The notes: generated from the sequence alone by a model not told the origin. A stretch of DNA of 16,449 nucleotides from Rhodobacter sp. (GCA_013824055.1 PNNE01000338.1:1-16449); one strand, 5' to 3'; shown: positions 1 to 7,283, counted from the stretch's first letter. Made by a program: numbers and translations.

Positions 1-69
1 CCCGAGGCCGACGGCGGCTTCTCCTGGGAGCGGACCGATCTGGTCGAGGCGCTGAAAAAGGCCGTGTGA
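1..69 (+). CDS. metK: S-adenosylmethionine synthetase, C-terminal fragment
   Basis: Only the last 22 codons and a TGA stop are in the window; the gene enters from the left edge. The tail reads PEADGGFSWERTDLVEALKK and then AV. This resembles the end of alphaproteobacterial MetK, where a GHFGR segment is followed by a (F)xWE(K/R)TDLVxALK tail. MetK makes S-adenosylmethionine from methionine and ATP in the cytoplasm. A SAM-dependent tRNA methyltransferase, trmB, lies downstream on the same strand, and metK-trmB is a familiar pairing in this family. The identification rests on a very short segment, so it is probable rather than certain. Confidence 0.72.
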   Translation, partial: PEADGGFSWERTDLVEALKKAV

Positions 70-77
70 TCAGGATT

Positions 78-101
78 GCGCCGCCCTGAACCGGGCGGCG
101 C
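78..101. terminator. Dyad terminator between convergent metK and GYD gene
   Basis: A perfect 9-bp inverted repeat, GCGCCGCCC / GGGCGGCGC, encloses a 6-nt loop. It lies between the metK stop and the stop of the convergent minus-strand gene. There is no clear U-tract on either side, so it is a candidate bidirectional terminator or 3'-end stabiliser rather than a textbook intrinsic terminator. Confidence 0.5.
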
Positions 102-107
102 AAGTCC

Positions 108-437
108 TCAGCCCGGTGCCATGTATTTCTGGGCGATCTCGCCGGCGCGTTTCTGCGCGGCGGTAAACTCGGCCGAAGAAAAGGCCTGAACGGTCTTCAG
201 GCCAGAGACCGAGCCGGACGCCCCGGCCACGATCAGGGCGGCAAGCATGTCTTGCAGATTGTCGGTCTCGGTGATCATGAGAAAGTCGCAATCCCCGGTG
301 GTCAGATAGAAGGAGTGGAGTTTTCCGCCCGCTGCCGCAACCAGTGCGGAGGTGGCCGCCTCTCGGTCCGATGGCTTGGCCAGGAGACCCTTCATTGCCG
401 CAGCAGTATAGCTTCCAGTGACGATGTAACGTGCCAT
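108..437 (-). CDS. GYD-domain protein
   Basis: A 109-residue protein beginning MARYIVTGSYTAAAMKGLLA, which looks like the small GYD family (PF08734-type) of single-domain cytoplasmic proteins with a ferredoxin-like fold. Its biochemical role is unknown. Typical family features visible here are the N-terminal beta strand (YIVTGSYT), the LTTGDCDFLMI segment around residues 45-55 where the family name-giving G-x-D lies, and an alternating alpha/beta pattern. I chose the ATG at 437 over one nine codons upstream because GGGAGG lies just before it and homologues start at this methionine. The gene sits alone on the minus strand between metK and trmB and converges on metK across a hairpin. No partner is indicated by context. 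Confidence 0.82.
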   Translation of the reverse strand: MARYIVTGSYTAAAMKGLLAKPSDREAATSALVAAAGGKLHSFYLTTGDCDFLMITETDNLQDMLAALIVAGASGSVSGLKTVQAFSSAEFTAAQKRAGEIAQKYMAPG

Positions 438-639
438 TGGTTTTCCTCCCTGGCACAGCTGCACGGCCCGATGCCTTGCAGGCTGGTGCCGGTGGCAACC
501 TTATCACGAACGCGCGAGATTGTATTGCCGGATGCGAATGTCACCCCGGCGCGCGCGGCAGTCCCCTGGGCAGCACGGTCGGCTTGACCCTTGCGCCCTG
601 CTCTGCTTGAAGGCCCCGGAACAGCAGCGGGGCCCTTGC

Positions 640-1326
640 ATGACCGATACCGGCGACCGCCGCAATTTCTATGGCCGCATCCGTGGCAAGACCCTGCGCG
701 CCAGTCAGAAGGACTATCTGGCCCAGGACCTTGGACCTCTTACCCTGCGCGGTGTCACCCGCGAGGAGAACCCGTCACGATCCCTGCTGGACCTTGGCTT
801 TGCCAAGGGTCCGCTCTGGCTGGAGGTCGGCTTCGGGGGCGGCGAGCATCTGGTCCATATGGCCGCGCGGTACCCCGAGGTCACGATCCTTGGAGCCGAG
901 CCTTTCGTGAACGGCATCGCCATGCTTCTGGGCAAGATCCGGGGGGCAGGGGTGACAAACCTCTGGCTGCATCCAGGCGATGTGCGCGACCTTTTTGACG
1001 TGCTGCCCGATGGTTGCCTGGACAAGGTCTTTCTGAACTACCCCGACCCCTGGCCCAAGGCCCGCCACCACCGCCGCCGCTTTGTGACGCCAGAATACCT
1101 GGGTCCTCTGGCCCGGATCACTGCGCCGGGGGCCGAGTTCCGGGTGGCGACCGACATCCCGGATTACGTCCGCCAGACGCTTGAAGAGGTGCCCTTGGCG
1201 GGGTTCAAGCTGGTCTCGCAGACCGGCGAGGGCGCGGCCTGGGACGATTGGCTTTCCACCCGCTACGAGCAAAAGGCGCTGCGCGAGGGGCGCAAGCCGC
1301 ATTACCTGACCTTCCGGCGGGTTTAG
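640..1326 (+). CDS. trmB: tRNA (guanine-N7-)-methyltransferase
   Basis: TrmB transfers a methyl group from SAM to N7 of G46 in the variable loop of tRNAs. The 228-residue product has the Rossmann-fold SAM motif I at about residues 62-70 (EVGFGGGEH), an acidic GAEPF strand end at 85-89, and the family signature PDPWPK at 135-140 followed by the basic HHRRR stretch. C-terminal TRYEQKALREG and the final tract also match the family, and the length is normal. The start at 640 gives the usual MTDT...RRNFYGR N-terminus; a longer in-frame opening back to 520 has no family similarity. The upstream ribosome site is weak (GCGGGG). The stop codon lies inside a short 14-bp-period duplication. The upstream metK provides its methyl donor. 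Confidence 0.97.
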   Translation: MTDTGDRRNFYGRIRGKTLRASQKDYLAQDLGPLTLRGVTREENPSRSLLDLGFAKGPLWLEVGFGGGEHLVHMAARYPEVTILGAEPFVNGIAMLLGKIRGAGVTNLWLHPGDVRDLFDVLPDGCLDKVFLNYPDPWPKARHHRRRFVTPEYLGPLARITAPGAEFRVATDIPDYVRQTLEEVPLAGFKLVSQTGEGAAWDDWLSTRYEQKALREGRKPHYLTFRRV

Positions 1327-1336
1327 GCCGGCGGGT
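1314..1336. repeat. Two-copy repeat, period 14, across the trmB stop
   Basis: CCGGCGGGT occurs at 1314-1322 and again at 1328-1336, exactly 14 bp apart, with the trmB TAG stop (1324-1326) between the two cores. It looks like a small tandem duplication at the 3' end of the gene. Similar units occur elsewhere in the window. Confidence 0.5.
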
Positions 1337-1446
1337 GTCGGGCGGCAGTTTGTGAAAACTCCGTGCCGGTTCCTGGCAAGAAATCGGGGTCGCGCGGGGC
1401 TTTCGCTTGCGCTATCAGGCATCCCGGAACCTGCAGGGAGACGACG

Positions 1447-2793
1447 ATGTCCGGCCACGGCGAAGCGCAACCAATGAAATCCCGCAAGTCCGGGCCGCTG
1501 AGGGGCAAGGCCGCAGTTCCGGGCGACAAGTCGATCTCGCACCGCAGCCTGATCTTCGGCGCGATGGCGGTGGGAGAGACGAGGATCTCCGGCTTGCTGG
1601 AAGGCCAGGACGTGCTGGACACGGCCAAGGCGATGCGGGCCTTTGGCGCCACGGTCACGCGGCACGGCGAGGGGGCCTGGACGGTGAACGGTGTCGGCGT
1701 CGGCGGGTTCCAGGAACCGGCGGACGTGATCGACTGCGGCAACTCCGGCACTGGCGCGCGGCTGATCATGGGGACGATGGCGACGACGCCGATCACGGCG
1801 ACCTTCACCGGGGATGCCAGCTTGCGCAAGCGCCCGATGGGCCGGGTGACGGACCCGCTGTCGCTGTTCGGCGCGCGGGCCTACGGTCGCCAGGGCGGCC
1901 GTCTGCCGATGACCATCGTCGGGGCTGCGAACCCGGTTCCGGTGCGCTATGCGCTGCCGGTCGCCTCGGCCCAGGTGAAATCGGCGGTGCTGCTGGCGGG
2001 GCTGAATGCGCCGGGTGAGACGGTGGTGATCGAACGCGAGCCGACGCGGGACCATTCCGAACGGATGCTGGTCGGTTTTGGCGCAAAGCTTGTCGTTGAC
2101 CGGACCAGCGAGGGCCATGTCATCACCCTGACCGGCCAGCCGGAGCTGCGACCGCAGACCGTGGCGGTGCCGCGCGATCCGTCCAGCGCGGCCTTCCCGG
2201 TCTGTGCGGCGCTGATCGTCGATGGCTCGGACATCCTGGTTCCCGGCGTCAGCCAGAACCTGACCCGGAACGGGCTTTACCTGACCCTGGTCGAGATGGG
2301 CGCCGAGATCGACTTCCAGAACCCCCGCGAAGAGGGCGGCGAGCCGGTGGCCGACCTGCGCGTGCGGTTCAGCGGCAACATGCAGGGGATCAAGGTCCCG
2401 CCAGAGCGGGCGCCGTCGATGATCGACGAATACCCGGTGCTGTCGGTGGTCGCCGCGTTTGCCACCGGCAAGACGGTGATGCGCGGCGTCAAGGAGTTGC
2501 GGGTCAAGGAAAGCGACCGGATCGACGCGATGGCCCGCGGGCTGGAGGCCTGCGGCGTCCGGGTCGAGGAGGACGAGGATACCCTGATCGTGCATGGCAT
2601 GGGACCGGGCGGTGTTCCCGGTGGCGCGACCTGTGCGACCCACATCGACCACCGGATCGCGATGAGTTTCCTGGTCTGCGGGCTGGCGGCGAAAGCTGCG
2701 GTTGCGGTGGACGACGGCTCGCCGATCCAGACCTCGTTCCCGGTCTTCGAGGACCTGATGCGGGGCCTGGGGGCCCAGATCGAGCGGGGCTGA
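1447..2793 (+). CDS. aroA: 3-phosphoshikimate 1-carboxyvinyltransferase (EPSP synthase, class II)
   Basis: This is the sixth step of the shikimate pathway: enolpyruvyl transfer from PEP to shikimate-3-phosphate. The 448-residue protein has the N-terminal PGDKSISHRS (residues 25-34, with active-site Lys28), GNSGTGARL (98-106), KRPMGRV, SAQVKSAVLLAGLN, TRDHSERM, PGDPSS-like RDPSSAAFP, APSMIDEYP, LRVKESDR and DHRIAMSF near the C-terminus. The four short signatures usually used for the CP4-like class II enzymes (GDKS, SAQxK, RxHxE, NxTR) are all visible. The residue matching CP4 Ala100 is Gly101 here. The ATG at 1447 follows GGGAG at good spacing, and upstream in-frame sequence has no homology. 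A 120-bp gap separates it from trmB, so co-transcription is possible but not shown. Confidence 0.97.
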   Translation: MSGHGEAQPMKSRKSGPLRGKAAVPGDKSISHRSLIFGAMAVGETRISGLLEGQDVLDTAKAMRAFGATVTRHGEGAWTVNGVGVGGFQEPADVIDCGNSGTGARLIMGTMATTPITATFTGDASLRKRPMGRVTDPLSLFGARAYGRQGGRLPMTIVGAANPVPVRYALPVASAQVKSAVLLAGLNAPGETVVIEREPTRDHSERMLVGFGAKLVVDRTSEGHVITLTGQPELRPQTVAVPRDPSSAAFPVCAALIVDGSDILVPGVSQNLTRNGLYLTLVEMGAEIDFQNPREEGGEPVADLRVRFSGNMQGIKVPPERAPSMIDEYPVLSVVAAFATGKTVMRGVKELRVKESDRIDAMARGLEACGVRVEEDEDTLIVHGMGPGGVPGGATCATHIDHRIAMSFLVCGLAAKAAVAVDDGSPIQTSFPVFEDLMRGLGAQIERG

Positions 2794-2819
2794 CCCTGGC
2801 CGTCCTGCCGTGAGCCCGG

Positions 2820-2847
2820 CTGCCTGGACCCCGCCTGCCTGGACCCC
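2820..2847. repeat. Two-copy 13-bp direct repeat, period 15
   Basis: CTGCCTGGACCCC is present at 2820-2832 and 2835-2847 in the short gap between the aroA stop and the minus-strand small ORF. It looks like a small tandem duplication. No function is evident. Confidence 0.45.
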
Positions 2848-2853
2848 CCCTTC

Positions 2854-2931
2854 CTAGAAGACGTCCAGCAGGTAGAGAATGATGATGATCGGGATCGGAA
2901 TGCCGATCAGCCAGGCGAGGGCGCCTTTCAT
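2854..2931 (-). CDS. 25-residue hydrophobic membrane peptide
   Basis: A 25-codon ORF starts MKGALAWLIGIPIPI, continues with a run of isoleucine and leucine, and ends LYLLDVF before a TAG stop. One transmembrane helix fills almost the whole product, with Lys2 at one end and an Asp near the other. The start is backed by an exemplary ribosome site, GAAGGAGA, seven nucleotides before the ATG. I recall similar orphan peptides annotated as hypothetical in Rhodobacteraceae, but no function is known to me. It lies downstream of, and on the same strand as, the esterase, about 200 bp away. A toxin, a membrane-protein modulator or a leader are all conceivable, and the sequence does not choose between them. 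Confidence 0.68.
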   Translation of the reverse strand: MKGALAWLIGIPIPIIIILYLLDVF

Positions 2932-2949
2932 GGGGTGTCTCCTTCGGTT

Positions 2950-2973
2950 GCTTGCTTGCGGATGCTTGCTTGC
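2950..2973. repeat. GCTTGCTTGC repeat, period 14
   Basis: GCTTGCTTGC occurs at 2950-2959 and 2964-2973, 14 bp apart, immediately upstream of the small peptide's ribosome site. Each copy is itself a doubled GCTT unit. The flanking 2974-3129 stretch contains no gene, only a weak CCTGA/TCAGG dyad at 3116-3128 just past the esterase stop. Confidence 0.45.
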
Positions 2974-3129
2974 CGGGGCAACGCGGCTGCAGCGGGGCGG
3001 TTCCCCCATTGGCGCAGGTCGGCGGCAGAACGCCTGGCGGGACGGCGTGGTTCGCGGCCCGATGATGCGGTCCCACTCTGGGCATTTCACCCTCTGACGA
3101 AGGGGGGCGGCCTGCCCTGAAGCTCAGGA

Positions 3130-4050
3130 TCAGCAGCAGGGCCAGCGGTCTTCGGCAAAGGCGGTGATCGCGGCGGTCATCCGCGCAAAGCTTTCCCTGG
3201 CGCGCGGCACCGAGTGGCGGGCGCGGAGGTAGCCGTGGATGAGGCCGGCTTCGGTGACCGCCTGCGCCCGGCCTCCGGCCTGGGTGATCTTCGCAGCATA
3301 GGCGGGGGCGTCGTCGGCCAGGGGGTCACATTCGGCAGCGATGGCAAGAGTGGGGGGCAGGCCGGTGAAATCGGTGTCCTGCAGCGGGCTGGCCGTGGGA
3401 TCGCCTTCGGAAGCGGGGCCGTCGTGCCGGATGTCCCGGTAGAAAAGGACGTCGTCGCGGGTCAGCATCGGCGCATTGGCGTGGGTCAGGTAGCTGCCCT
3501 GGTTCAGGTCTCCGCCAAGGCCGGGGTAGATCAGGACCTGTCCCTTGATCTGACGGGTCTCGTGCCGCAGGGCGTGGCAGGCGGCCGCGGCGAGGTTGGC
3601 TCCGGCGCTGTCTCCGACCAGGATCACGGGGCCTGCCCCGGCCAGGGCACGGGCCACGGCGCAGGCATCGTTGAAGGCGGCGGGGTGGCGGTGCTCTGGC
3701 GAGAGGCGGTAGTCGGCAGCGACGACGGTCAGGCCGGTGGCCGCGCGGATATCGGCACAGATCCCGTCGTGGGACTGCAGGCCCCCCACGACATGGCCGC
3801 CCCCATGCAGGTAGAGGACGGTCGGCTGCGCCCCCGGATAGATGCGGCAAGGGACACCGGCGACGGGTTCGTCCCGTGCGGTCACGCCGGGCGGGTAGGG
3901 GGTGTCGAAGGCCGCGCACATCCGGTCATAGATCGCCCGCTGCCGGGGGATGGAAAGGGTCGCGGTGTCCGGGGGGTAGAAGGCGTTGGTCTTCCGGATG
4001 AAAGCCCAGGTGGCGGCGTCGATGAGGGTCAGGTAGTCGGGGCGGGTCAT
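3130..4050 (-). CDS. Alpha/beta-hydrolase, HSL (family IV) esterase/lipase
   Basis: A 306-residue carboxylester hydrolase of the hormone-sensitive-lipase family. The oxyanion-hole motif HGGGHVVGG is at residues 82-90, the nucleophile elbow GDSAGAN puts the catalytic Ser at 148, and DYRLSPEHRHPAA (113-125) is the typical intervening segment. The catalytic acid lies in ECDPLADD near residue 241 and the catalytic His in GLIHGYLR near 271. There is no signal peptide, so it is probably cytoplasmic; the substrate is unknown. The ATG at 4050 follows AGGAAGAG, and the family similarity begins there although the frame stays open far upstream by GC bias. The C-terminus ends in two cysteines (WPCC). The gene is transcribed away from rplO. 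Confidence 0.9.
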   Translation of the reverse strand: MTRPDYLTLIDAATWAFIRKTNAFYPPDTATLSIPRQRAIYDRMCAAFDTPYPPGVTARDEPVAGVPCRIYPGAQPTVLYLHGGGHVVGGLQSHDGICADIRAATGLTVVAADYRLSPEHRHPAAFNDACAVARALAGAGPVILVGDSAGANLAAAACHALRHETRQIKGQVLIYPGLGGDLNQGSYLTHANAPMLTRDDVLFYRDIRHDGPASEGDPTASPLQDTDFTGLPPTLAIAAECDPLADDAPAYAAKITQAGGRAQAVTEAGLIHGYLRARHSVPRARESFARMTAAITAFAEDRWPCC

Positions 4051-4503
4051 GGGCTCTTCCTGTTTCCGGGTGAGTGTAGGGGCGAGGGAAGGGCCTTGTC
4101 CACGCGGGACAGAGGTGGGGCGGCCAAGGATATCAAGGAGTTGGCTCTGGGCGTCAAGGCGGTGTCCGGGGTCGGGGGGGCCGCGTCCACCCTGGAATGC
4201 CCCGGGGTTTGTGGCGCAGGCGGCGGGTCTGCTCTGGCCTGCGCCCCGAATTCCAGTCACCGGCATGCGTGCAGCACGGCCCCCGACCCCCATCGCCAGA
4301 AGGTGACGCCACCTGGCGGAAATTCGCAACCTTCTGAAATCAATGGACAAGATCAGAGTATCCACGGTGGACAGCCCCACCCTTGCTTTTGGTCCCCACC
4401 TCATGTATCGCCCCCCCGGTGGCCAAGTCCGGTCATGAGAATCAAGAAAAGCCGTGGGCGTCCCGTTCTCGCTTCGGGGGCGCATCCGGCAAGGAGAAGC
4501 GAA
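4051..4503. other. Gene-free divergent region between esterase and rplO
   Basis: No convincing gene is visible on either strand here, although reading frames stay open because of GC bias. It must hold the start signals for the minus-strand esterase and for the rplO block. A 9-bp inverted repeat GGCGCAGGC / GCCTGCGCC with a 15-nt loop lies at 4213-4245. A weak promoter-like pair, TTGCTT at 4383-4388 and TATCGC at 4406-4411 with 17-bp spacing, faces rplO. The block from about 4320 to 4420 is less GC-rich than its surroundings. A strong AAGGAG lies just before the rplO ATG. Confidence 0.5.
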
Positions 4504-4983
4504 ATGAAACTGCATGAACTCGCCGACAACGAAGGCGCGGCCAAGAAGAAGAAGCGCGTCGCGCGCGGCCCGGGCTCGGGCAAGGGCAAGACTGCCGGCC
4601 GGGGTATCAAGGGTCAGAAATCCCGCTCGGGCGTCGCCATCGGCGGCTACGAAGGCGGCCAGATGCCGCTGTATCGCCGCCTGCCGAAGCGCGGCTTCAA
4701 CAAGCCGAACCGCCTGGAATTCGCCGTCGTGAACCTTGGCCTGATCGAGAAGTTCATCGCCGCCGGCAAGCTGGACGCCAAGGCCGAGATCACCGAAGAC
4801 GCGCTGGTCGCGGCTGGTGTGACCAAAAGCAAGCATGACGGCATCCGGGTCCTCGCCAAGGGCGAAATCAAGACCAAGATCACCCTGACCGTCACCGGCG
4901 CCTCGGCCTCGGCTGTGGAAGCGATCGAGAAGGCCGGCGGCAAGGTCACGCTCCTGGCACCCGTCGCAGCAGCCGCTGAGTAA
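4504..4983 (+). CDS. rplO: 50S ribosomal protein L15
   Basis: The 159-residue protein has the L15 N-terminus MKLHELADNEGA, a lysine-rich KKKKRVARGPGSGKGKTAGRG segment that contacts 23S rRNA, GQKSRSG, and the GYEGGQMPLYRRLPKRGF signature around residues 48-65. The C-terminal globular part ends in an alanine-rich tail. Length is slightly above the usual 145-150 because of that tail. An AAGGAG site precedes the ATG. In most bacteria rplO follows rpmD within the spc operon; here its upstream neighbour is an unrelated minus-strand esterase beyond 453 bp, so rplO appears to begin the transcription unit. Two RNA hairpins separate it from secY. Confidence 0.98.
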   Translation: MKLHELADNEGAAKKKKRVARGPGSGKGKTAGRGIKGQKSRSGVAIGGYEGGQMPLYRRLPKRGFNKPNRLEFAVVNLGLIEKFIAAGKLDAKAEITEDALVAAGVTKSKHDGIRVLAKGEIKTKITLTVTGASASAVEAIEKAGGKVTLLAPVAAAAE

Positions 4984-4988
4984 GGGAT

Positions 4989-5014
4989 TGTGAGCGGCCG
5001 CAAGGTCGCTTACA
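4989..5014 (+). promoter_or_regulatory. rplO-secY hairpin I with GCAA tetraloop
   Basis: Shortly after the rplO stop the RNA can fold an 11-bp stem, TGTGAGCGGCC pairing with GGTCGCTTACA, closed by a GCAA (GNRA) tetraloop at 5000-5003. Two of the pairs are G-U (4992/5011 and 4997/5006). These pair only in the sense transcript and would be A-C mismatches on the other strand, so the structure is directional. No U-tract follows directly. A role in RNA processing or in tuning secY is inferred. Confidence 0.5.
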
Positions 5015-5031
5015 CCACCAGAAGTTTTCCC

Positions 5032-5064
5032 GCGCCGCCGAACCGGAGAACGGTCCGGCGGCGC
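5032..5064 (+). promoter_or_regulatory. rplO-secY hairpin II
   Basis: GCGCCGCCG (5032-5040) pairs with CGGCGGCGC (5056-5064). Inside it ACCG (5042-5045) pairs with CGGT (5051-5054), giving 13 pairs with one A/C mismatch and a 5-nt loop. It ends 21 nt before the secY ATG and is not followed by a U-tract, so attenuation, mRNA-end protection or translational control are all possible. Confidence 0.5.
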
Positions 5065-5085
5065 TTGGCTTGAAAGAGACCTGAC

Positions 5086-6447
5086 ATGGCATCTGCTGCA
5101 GAGCAAATGGCGGCGAACCTCAGCTGGGGCATGCTCGGCAAGGCAACCGACCTGCGCCAACGCATCTTCTTCACGATCGGACTGCTGATCGTCTACCGGC
5201 TTGGGACCTATATCCCGGTTCCCGGTATCGACGGCGACGCGCTGCGGGACACGATGGCACAGGTGACGCAAGGCGTCGGTGGCATGCTGAACCTCTTCAC
5301 CGGCGGTGCCTTGTCCCGGATGGGGATCTTCGCGCTGGGGATCATGCCCTACATCTCGGCCTCGATCATCGTGCAGCTTCTGGGAACCATGTACGGCCCC
5401 TGGCAGCAGCTGAAGAAGGAAGGCGAGCAGGGCCGCAAGAAGCTGAACCAGTACACCCGCTACGGCACGGTGGCGCTGGCGATCCTGCAGGGCTACGGCA
5501 TCGCGGTTTCGATCCAGGCCGGTGGGCTTGCGCACAACCCCGGCGCGTTCTTCATCGCGTCCTGCGTCATCACGCTTGTCGGCGGCACGATGTTCCTGAT
5601 GTGGCTGGGCGAGCAGATCACCGCCCGCGGCATCGGCAACGGGATTTCCCTGATCATCTTCGTGGGCATTGTCGCGGAAGTTCCGTCGGCCATCGCCCAG
5701 TTCCTGGCCCAGGGCCGCTCTGGCGCGCTGTCGACGCCGGTGATCCTGGGGATCATCTTCATGGTGATCGCGGTCATCACCTTCGTCGTCTTCATGGAGC
5801 GGGCGCTTCGAAAGATCTCGATCCTTTATCCGCGCCGTCAGGTCGGGATGAAGGTCTACGAAGGCGGCTCGTCGCATCTGCCGATCAAGGTCAACCCGGC
5901 GGGCGTGATTCCCGCGATCTTCGCGTCCTCGATCCTGCTTCTGCCGACGACCGTCAGCACGTTCTCGGGCGGATCGACGAACCCCGTCCTGTCGTGGCTT
6001 GCCGCGAACCTGGGGTACGGCCAGCCCCTGCATCTTCTGTTCCTGGCCGTGATGATCGTGTTCTTCGCGTATTTCTACACGCTGAACGTTTCGTTCAAGG
6101 TGGATGAGGTGGCCGAGAACCTGAAGAACCAGAACGCCTCGGTTCCCGGCATCCGTCCCGGCAAGAAGACCGAGGAGTATCTGGAATATGTGGTCAACCG
6201 CATCCTCGTCCTTGGCTCTGCCTATCTGGCGGCCGTCTGCCTGCTGCCCGAGGTTCTGATCACCGAGCTGGGCGTTCCCTTCTACTTTGGCGGCACGTCG
6301 GTGCTGATCGTGGTGTCGGTGACGATGGACACGATCCAGCAGGTTCAATCGCATCTGCTGGCGCAACAGTATGAATCGCTGATCGAGAAGTCGCAGCTGC
6401 GCGGGAAGAAGAAGCCCGGCGCGCCCAAGGCACCCGCGCGGCGCTGA
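5086..6447 (+). CDS. secY: Protein translocase subunit SecY
   Basis: SecY is the channel subunit of the SecYEG translocon in the inner membrane. The 453-residue sequence shows the conserved first segment (LRQRIFFTIGLLIVYRLGTYIPVPGID), the plug-region stretch GGMLNLFTGGALSRMGIFALGIMPYISASII, the TM4-5 region with GNGISLIIFVGI, the basic loop KISILYPRRQVG, the GIRPGKKTEEYL loop and the final helix with GGTSVLIVVSVTMDT. Ten hydrophobic segments are consistent with the family. The tail is rich in Lys, Pro and Arg. The ATG at 5086 has only a modest AAAGAGA site. It follows rplO by 102 bp containing two hairpins, and adk begins 5 bp after its stop, implying translational coupling. Confidence 0.98.
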   Translation: MASAAEQMAANLSWGMLGKATDLRQRIFFTIGLLIVYRLGTYIPVPGIDGDALRDTMAQVTQGVGGMLNLFTGGALSRMGIFALGIMPYISASIIVQLLGTMYGPWQQLKKEGEQGRKKLNQYTRYGTVALAILQGYGIAVSIQAGGLAHNPGAFFIASCVITLVGGTMFLMWLGEQITARGIGNGISLIIFVGIVAEVPSAIAQFLAQGRSGALSTPVILGIIFMVIAVITFVVFMERALRKISILYPRRQVGMKVYEGGSSHLPIKVNPAGVIPAIFASSILLLPTTVSTFSGGSTNPVLSWLAANLGYGQPLHLLFLAVMIVFFAYFYTLNVSFKVDEVAENLKNQNASVPGIRPGKKTEEYLEYVVNRILVLGSAYLAAVCLLPEVLITELGVPFYFGGTSVLIVVSVTMDTIQQVQSHLLAQQYESLIEKSQLRGKKKPGAPKAPARR

Positions 6448-6452
6448 TCCAG

Positions 6453-7103
6453 ATGAAGAACATCATCCTTCTGGGACCGCCCGGTGCGGGCAAGGGAACG
6501 CAGGCCAAGCGGCTGGAAGAAGCGCGCGGCATGGTGCAGCTCTCGACCGGCGACATGCTGAAAGAGGCCATCGCCAAGGGCACCGACCTGGGCCGCCGCG
6601 TCGAAGGCATCATGGCTCGGGGCGAGCTTGTCACCGACGAGATCGTCATCGGCCTGATCGAGGCCAGGATGAGCGACGGTGCCAGGGGCGGCTTCATCTT
6701 CGACGGCTTCCCCCGCACGCTGAAACAGGCCGACGCCCTGGGCGAGCTTCTGTCGCGCACCGGGCAGAGTCTGGACGCCGTGATCGAGATGCAGGTGGAT
6801 GACGCGGCACTGGTCGCCAGGGTCACCGGGCGTTTCACCTGCGGAAATTGCGGCGCGGTCTATCACGACGTGACCCACCCGACCAGGGTGGCCGGGGTCT
6901 GCGATGCCTGCGGCTCGACCAACATGAAGCGGCGGGCCGACGACAACGAAGAGACCCTCAAGACCCGGCTGATGGAATACTACAAGAAGACCTCGCCTCT
7001 GATCGGCTATTACCATGCCAAGGGGCAGCTTTCCGCCGTTGACGGGCTGGCGGACGTGGAGGTCGTTGCCGATGCCATTGCCAAAGTTCTTGACAAGGGC
7101 TGA
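6453..7103 (+). CDS. adk: Adenylate kinase, zinc-LID type
   Basis: Adenylate kinase interconverts ATP + AMP and 2 ADP in the cytoplasm. The 216-residue long-form enzyme has the P-loop GPPGAGKGT (residues 8-16), the AMP-site STGDML (31-36), the FDGFPRT motif (83-89) and a LID with four cysteines at 130, 133, 150 and 153 (CGNC...CDAC), the arrangement that binds structural zinc. RRADDNEET is the conserved phosphate-contacting arginine region. It lies 5 bp after secY and lacks an evident ribosome site of its own, so translation is probably coupled to secY. A 180-bp leader separates it from rpsM. Confidence 0.97.
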   Translation: MKNIILLGPPGAGKGTQAKRLEEARGMVQLSTGDMLKEAIAKGTDLGRRVEGIMARGELVTDEIVIGLIEARMSDGARGGFIFDGFPRTLKQADALGELLSRTGQSLDAVIEMQVDDAALVARVTGRFTCGNCGAVYHDVTHPTRVAGVCDACGSTNMKRRADDNEETLKTRLMEYYKKTSPLIGYYHAKGQLSAVDGLADVEVVADAIAKVLDKG

Positions 7104-7182
7104 GAAACTGCCGTCGCGGCCTTGACGGCCCCAGGAAAAGCCCCTAATGCACGGCGTCCCGCGGTGGAATCGCCTTGCGGGT

Positions 7183-7197
7183 CTTCCATATTGGAAG
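7183..7197. promoter_or_regulatory. 15-bp dyad in the adk-rpsM leader
   Basis: CTTCCA-TAT-TGGAAG is a perfect dyad in the 180-bp gap between adk and rpsM. A shorter GCCGTC/GACGGC hairpin lies at 7110-7129 just after the adk stop, and a GGTTC/GAACC pair flanks 7241-7260 before the rpsM ribosome site. The gap is long for this cluster and may hold an internal promoter or an autoregulatory leader. I could not identify convincing -35/-10 boxes. Confidence 0.3.
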
Positions 7198-7283
7198 TTC
7201 GTATCGCCGGGTCAACTGCCCGTGCGGTGTTGTGAAAAAAGGTTCTGGCGCTACGGAACCGCAACCAAAGAAGGACGACACGT

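Noticed and set aside
480..540. Promoter for trmB or the GYD gene in the divergent gap
   Set aside because: TTATCA and GTATTG resemble boxes, but the spacing and matches are poor on both strands.
775..2652. A 625-codon open frame on the minus strand opposite trmB and aroA
   Set aside because: It has no recognisable domain, is rich in Arg, His, Gln and Asp in the way antisense frames of GC-rich genes are, and lies opposite two clear genes.
3214..4503. Plus-strand open frame running in phase into rplO
   Set aside because: It is antisense to the esterase and has no family similarity. L15 homology and the AAGGAG site fix the start at 4504.
4051..6366. Open frame continuing upstream of the esterase on the minus strand, through rplO and secY
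   Set aside because: Esterase homology begins at the ATG at 4050 with a good ribosome site. The upstream translation is low-complexity antisense of secY and rplO.
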